This document shows, in pieces, positions 59,820 to 64,000 of a stretch of 64,000 nt of DNA (positions are counted from its first letter, which is position 1; each line of letters opens with the position of its first letter). The notes below the pieces were generated by a model. It ran no database searches and was not told where the DNA came from. It saw only the letters and a program-made list of their open reading frames with translations. This stretch comes from Hsuehochloa calcarea (Eukaryota > Streptophyta > Magnoliopsida > Poales > Poaceae). Position numbers and translations under genes: made by a program. Where the stretch lies: the NCBI GenBank assembly GCA_036346395.1, contig CM070609.1, positions 31,687,223 to 31,751,222 of the forward strand. The letters run 5' to 3'.

Positions 59820-61540
59820 GTAAGAACCTTAATTGGAAAGTATCTGGCTGGCTCCTCGCTTTTGGCATAAAGGAGCATCAACTAAACCTTAAATTTGGCT
59901 TGACAAGTGTGTATATCTTAGTTCAAAAGAACTTTTCCTTCTGAAAAAAATACGATGGCATTCGTAGTTTTCGGCATTTCTCTCCCCTAATGCCGAGATA
60001 TTCGATCTTTATTAATATCATACTACAAAATTTCCCTATCATGGGCACATGATTGATTGAATTTCAGATCCAACATGATCCCCAACAACTGGTGGTGGCC
60101 CAAAGGTGTATGCTACAGTGGTGATAACACGTGGGAAATGTTTGATTCCTCCAACACACACTAATTTCAAGAAGAGGTTTGATAATTTTATGCATTGAGC
60201 TAGACTTTTATCATTGCAGTGCCACAAAAATTGCATGATCCTTATATTTAGTAGGTTATTCTAACTCTAGTTGGTTATTAATCTACGACGAAGGTCACAT
60301 ACGGGGGTCCAGACTTATTTTATAGTCTAGCTTCTTTATTGTTTGTCCAAGTTTTGATCCAATTACTCATACCATATTTTAAATAATTTGGATCATTAAA
60401 CTTCAAGTTTGTAATTGTGCAACATATTTTCTAAGTAGTATGTTCTAACAGCATAATATAAATCTAGAGGATGCTCTTCCAGAACATAAATATATAATGC
60501 TTGAACGTAAAACATTGAACTAAGGTTAATCTGCATGGAATACTATATTTTCGATATAACATAATTATATTTTAATCACCCAAATAGAATAGTCATTCGG
60601 TGGGAATATTTATTGTTCAACAGGAACACCATATTTAATTAAGTGTGATAAATTATATGCCTGATTTTAAATTGTAATGCCAGAATAAACATGGCCAAAT
60701 TTGGATCATCCAGGATCAACAAAAATCCAATAGGTCACTATATTTTATTTCGGGAGTTATATTCGCTTCAAGCAAGTGATATGGCTTCTAGTGGTGTTGC
60801 AATTTTAGACCGTGTTTACCAATTATGCAGGTGTTATTTTCGATGAATATGTCACGCTTCGGTGCGTAGCCAATGTGGCATATGTGCCACTGCGTCAAGC
60901 AGTCATCAATTTGCTGTGCGCATACCTGCATGCTGGCAGTTAGCATATTGCTAAAGGCCCAAATCAATTTGCCCTTCGTGGGCTACATTTACTATGGTTG
61001 CCAATAGTATGAGTATCGGCAATGGCATAAATATCATTATCCATATCAACTTGATAAGGATAATAATAATACAATTTGCTTTTGTTATCTTCCAAAATAA
61101 ATTATATTAATTTTTTCTTCTAGATTTGACATAGGATATGCCATTGCGCCTAACATGACTCTTGTTTTGAATATTTTTCTATGCCTCATAGGTTCCAATA
61201 TCCCACACGTGCCCAATTTCCTCCCCTTTTCACACCAACTATAAAAATCTCGAGTGATAGCGTGCACATCAGACATTTGCTTGAAATCAATTTGAAGTTT
61301 TAGAAAAGATTTGTAATCATATTTCAACAGGAATACAATTTTATTGGCGTGAAACCAATATATACTCTGTAACATTTTGCTTACAAAGTTATTATTTACT
61401 TATTTGAGGATTATGGTGTTTTCCAGCCAAAGTGGTCTATTAAAGATCAACATATGGCTAGACTTGTTCCGGTGACACTGAGAAAAATAGTTTTCCTTTT
61501 GCCATCTGGACATCCGTATACTACAAGCTAGTGAATTGAG
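59820..61540 (-). mobile_element. Decayed copia-related segment, inverted copy of 21470-23220
   Basis: The reverse complement aligns with 21470-23220 across its length. Shared pieces include 'cactttggctrgaaaacacc', 'gaaccaaagaggcatgaaaa'/'gaacctatgaggcatag', 'ggaccaccaccagttgttgg' and 'attaggggg/gagaaatgcc'. No long frame survives. Confidence 0.8.
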
Positions 61541-62983
61541 GTTTATTATATATCAAGAGCACATGTCCAATATTTTGTTAGCGAGGCATGCAAAGTATTT
61601 TCAGTTTTTAGGCATACGATTTACAAATTTTATTCCATACAAGATTAATTATTTTACTACATGTAAGATATATTTACTGGCAATATGTTCTATTAAGCAT
61701 ATTTTATCAACTATTCAGCAGGGGTAAGGCTCTAATAGAACAACTTAGGTCATTATTTTATTTATAGCATCTGGGAAATAGCAATCTAATGCATAAGTTT
61801 TTAGTCTAAAGCAAAAGATAAGATATGCTCGTCATAAGCAGGACCAAGCTCGACAGGAGCTGAATCTGTACTACTAATGCATCTTATGTAGGAAAAAAAC
61901 ATCTTTACAAATCTAAGGGGTAACTTAGGAGATTACTACATGTCTCTATAGAACAAAGCATGAGCTTATCATTGCTGTCATCCAAGACAAGCAAATTTCC
62001 ACGTAGTGGTCTCTAACATATTCTACATAATTTATGCAATTCTCCGTATGTTTATAGCTGGTAAATAATCTAAATGCATGAATTGAGTGCAAAAATATTA
62101 AAGATTATGTTTATCTATTCAGTAGACAAGTTTATCTAACTGGACAGCCCTAGTCGTGGCCGTGTGTGTGCCCGGTCAAAGCGTCGGCCGTTGCGGGTGG
62201 CAGGCGCGTGGGGGCTCGGCCGTCGCCAGAACCCCGTGCGTGGGCAGCGCGCGGACGACGTCGGGCTGGCCAGCGCGGAGTGGGGCGGAGGTGAGCCTGC
62301 GAGGCCGGAAGCCGGCGTCCGACGCGCAAGGGGGAGCGACGGGGGACGTGGCTGGGCCGGCGTGCAGTGGGAGGCAGCCATGGTGCGGCGGCGAGCAGGC
62401 GTGCAGTGGGAGGCGGCCATGGTGCGGCGGCGAGCAGGCGCAGCGCGCGGTGATTGCCGTCTTTCCCTGTGGCTGGTAAGCAGCAGCCAGCGTGGTCGTG
62501 CGGTGCACACTGCGGCCGTCGTGGCCGGACAAAGTGCGTGTGGTGGTTAAGCCGATCCGCATGCGCGGTTATTAACAGAGTGATTTACTTATCAAATAGC
62601 AATCACACAGTAACGCTAATTGATCTCAAGTTCACTTAGACGGGTAATTCAATCCAGTGGATAGCTTTACTGCTATCAAAAGGCAATTGATTACTCACGG
62701 TCACGGCTGGCTCGTTGTAGATCTTAGAAAACCGATCCATATGGGAAGGCGTTGATGCAGATCCATTCACGAGCATGGCAGTGTGCCGACGGCAATCCAG
62801 TTCGGCAGAAATTCATTAAGGACGTCGACGATCACCACTTGCACCCCACGCAGCCGAGAGGAAGAACGACAATGAAGTCGACTAGTGTCATGCGAAATAG
62901 GCTGGTCGATTGCGGTGATTAGAATCGACAAAAAATAAGATTGATCTAATTGCTAATATTTAGAACGATATATCCGGATCAAG
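61541..62983 (-). mobile_element. Probable interior/leader of the same minus-strand copia element
   Basis: Lies between the repeat copy at 59820-61540 and a minus-strand primer-binding site at 62984-63000. Mostly AT-rich, with a sharply GC-rich block (62158-62560) containing a 39-bp tandem repeat. No coding frame is convincing. Confidence 0.4.
62359..62436. repeat. 39-bp tandem duplication in GC-rich block
   Basis: ggcgtgcagtgggaggc(a/g)g...gcggcgagca occurs at 62359-62397 and 62398-62436 with one difference. Confidence 0.93.
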
Positions 62984-63000
62984 AGCTTCGTGCTGATAAC
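62984..63000 (-). promoter_or_regulatory. Primer-binding site, copia type
   Basis: On the minus strand cacgttatcagcacgaagc follows the LTR end ...cttaaca. TTATCAGCACGA is a known alternative (half-tRNA) primer-binding site of plant copia elements. Confidence 0.65.
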
Positions 63001-63001
63001 G

Positions 63002-63440
63002 TGTTAAGATTTAGTAGTCTTCATACATAGATCAATAATAGCGTATAACTCAATCACATGGACACAAGATAAACACAAGTGAGAGAGAAAAGGTGGTGGA
63101 GATTTTATCATTCATCATTTCATTATTTTTACAATTATAAGTTATATTTATAGACAAAATCCATGCCCACCAAATAAGTTCTGTAACATGGGAAACCATT
63201 TGCGGTGAGAAGGAAACGGGCGACGGATTTGGTGGGTGGTGTACTGGTGCTGGGATGACGACGCGCGGGGCCCACTGGTCAGGGCGTTGGTGGTGGAGGA
63301 GGTCGCGGGCCGGAATTTGTGCTGGGCCAATTCCTGGACCATTATTAGCGGGGCCAAGTCCTTCTCTTTTGCTTTCTTTGTCTGGATGGGAATATACGAG
63401 ACATCATTCGCGGGTCCAATTCATTTGATGTTGGAATTGG
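63002..63440 (-). repeat. Copia LTR (outer boundary unresolved)
   Basis: The LTR end on the plus strand is TGTTAAGATTTAG at 63002. A TATA box read on the minus strand (tataaatataac) lies at about 63141-63153, with a downstream CT-rich leader. The far terminus is not clear; the end given is an estimate. Confidence 0.5.
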
Positions 63441-64000
63441 CGTAGGCACCGTATAACGTATCAACTCCGGTCCATTCCGAACATTTAAATTCCACAGAAA
63501 TTTCGTAGAAAACAAAAATAATTCCTCAATCTCGGACTAGCTGTTGCTGCCTTTCGGCACAACGGACCAGAAAACGCGCACAACCTGCTCGCTTGACGCA
63601 AATAACATCCACACCTCCACCTTGCTCACGCGGCCGCACTCGCCGCATGTCCAATCGCTGGTAGCTCCTCGTCGCACATGTAGCGCACCGTGAGTGCGAG
63701 CTGACATAAGTGCCTCTTGGAATCGTCGAGCAAGAGCTTGGTCCCTCCTCTATGCCCCCTCCTCTGCATCCAGCGGCCGGCGGCGTCCATCCTCTGCGCT
63801 CCCTCCTCTGTTTCCGGCGGCCGGCGGCATCCAGGCAGTAGGTAGAGCTCCCTACTCTGTTCTCTACTTCTCCGATTCTCAGATCTTGTTCCAAATTAGG
63901 GGATTTTCAATTAGGCAGTAGTTCCAGGCAGTAGCAGTAGCAAGGATGTAGATGCGACTTGCTACTGGGAATTGACTATAGTCTATAGCGGATCTTATCA
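63441..64000. other. Unassigned sequence to window end
   Basis: C/T-rich from about 63590 with a near-duplicate 'gcggccggcggc' segment (63772-63783 and 63817-63828). No gene is seen. Confidence 0.4.

Noticed and set aside
62164..62562. Overlapping 107-128-codon frames on both strands
   Set aside because: Long frames on all strands are expected in a GC-rich repeat block; translations are Arg/Ala-rich without domains.

Overview
This is eukaryotic plant DNA, most likely from a grass close to Oryza. The evidence is GC-rich monocot-type exons in an AT-rich background, GT-AG introns, dense nested LTR retrotransposons, CACTA elements and many MITE-like hairpins. Only two host genes look complete: an RBR-type E3 ubiquitin ligase on the minus strand (18027-20232, 3 exons, 319 aa) and a cinnamoyl-CoA reductase (CCR) on the plus strand (28529-34655, 5 exons, 345 aa). 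Almost everything else is mobile-element DNA in various stages of decay.

1-15286 is a three-level nest. A Gypsy-type LTR (1-661 plus 14615-15286, minus strand) is interrupted by an old, internally collapsed copia-type element (662-14614). The long LTR of that element is in turn interrupted by an 11,039-bp SIRE/Maximus-like Ty1-copia element (1835-12873, minus strand) with perfect 5-bp target duplications (CCGCA). The inner element keeps both LTRs, a primer-binding site, a polypurine tract, an open 640-aa gag, a broken pol and a third, env-position ORF.

15287-28200 holds small inverted-repeat elements, the RBR gene, and a badly decayed copia-related element (about 21470-25873). The 5' part of that element recurs in inverted orientation at about 59820-61540.

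28200-37171 is the CCR gene with TATA box and AC-like promoter motifs, followed by MITEs. A 1.3-kb non-autonomous CACTA element sits in CCR intron 3 and a fold-back element in intron 4. Intron 1 appears to use a GC donor.

37172-48091 is a second long copia element (plus strand, TSD ATAAC, frameshifted gag-pol). Next to it is a 2.6-kb deletion derivative of a Gypsy element (48190-50764, TSD GAAAT). 50765-64000 contains a CC-domain relic of an NLR resistance gene (about 53812-54041), several exact tandem duplications, Gypsy pol and LTR remnants, and a minus-strand copia LTR with its primer-binding site near 63000.

The most unexpected pattern is that LTRs of three distinct copia families, plus some internal regions, carry arrays of short dyad-symmetric motifs of the GCGGAAGTTCCGC, CGGTCCGACCG and CATCA-n5-TGATG types. 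Despite unrelated sequences these share the same hairpin or dimer-site design. I found no sign of an undescribed multi-gene system; the dyad arrays are the best candidate for something new.
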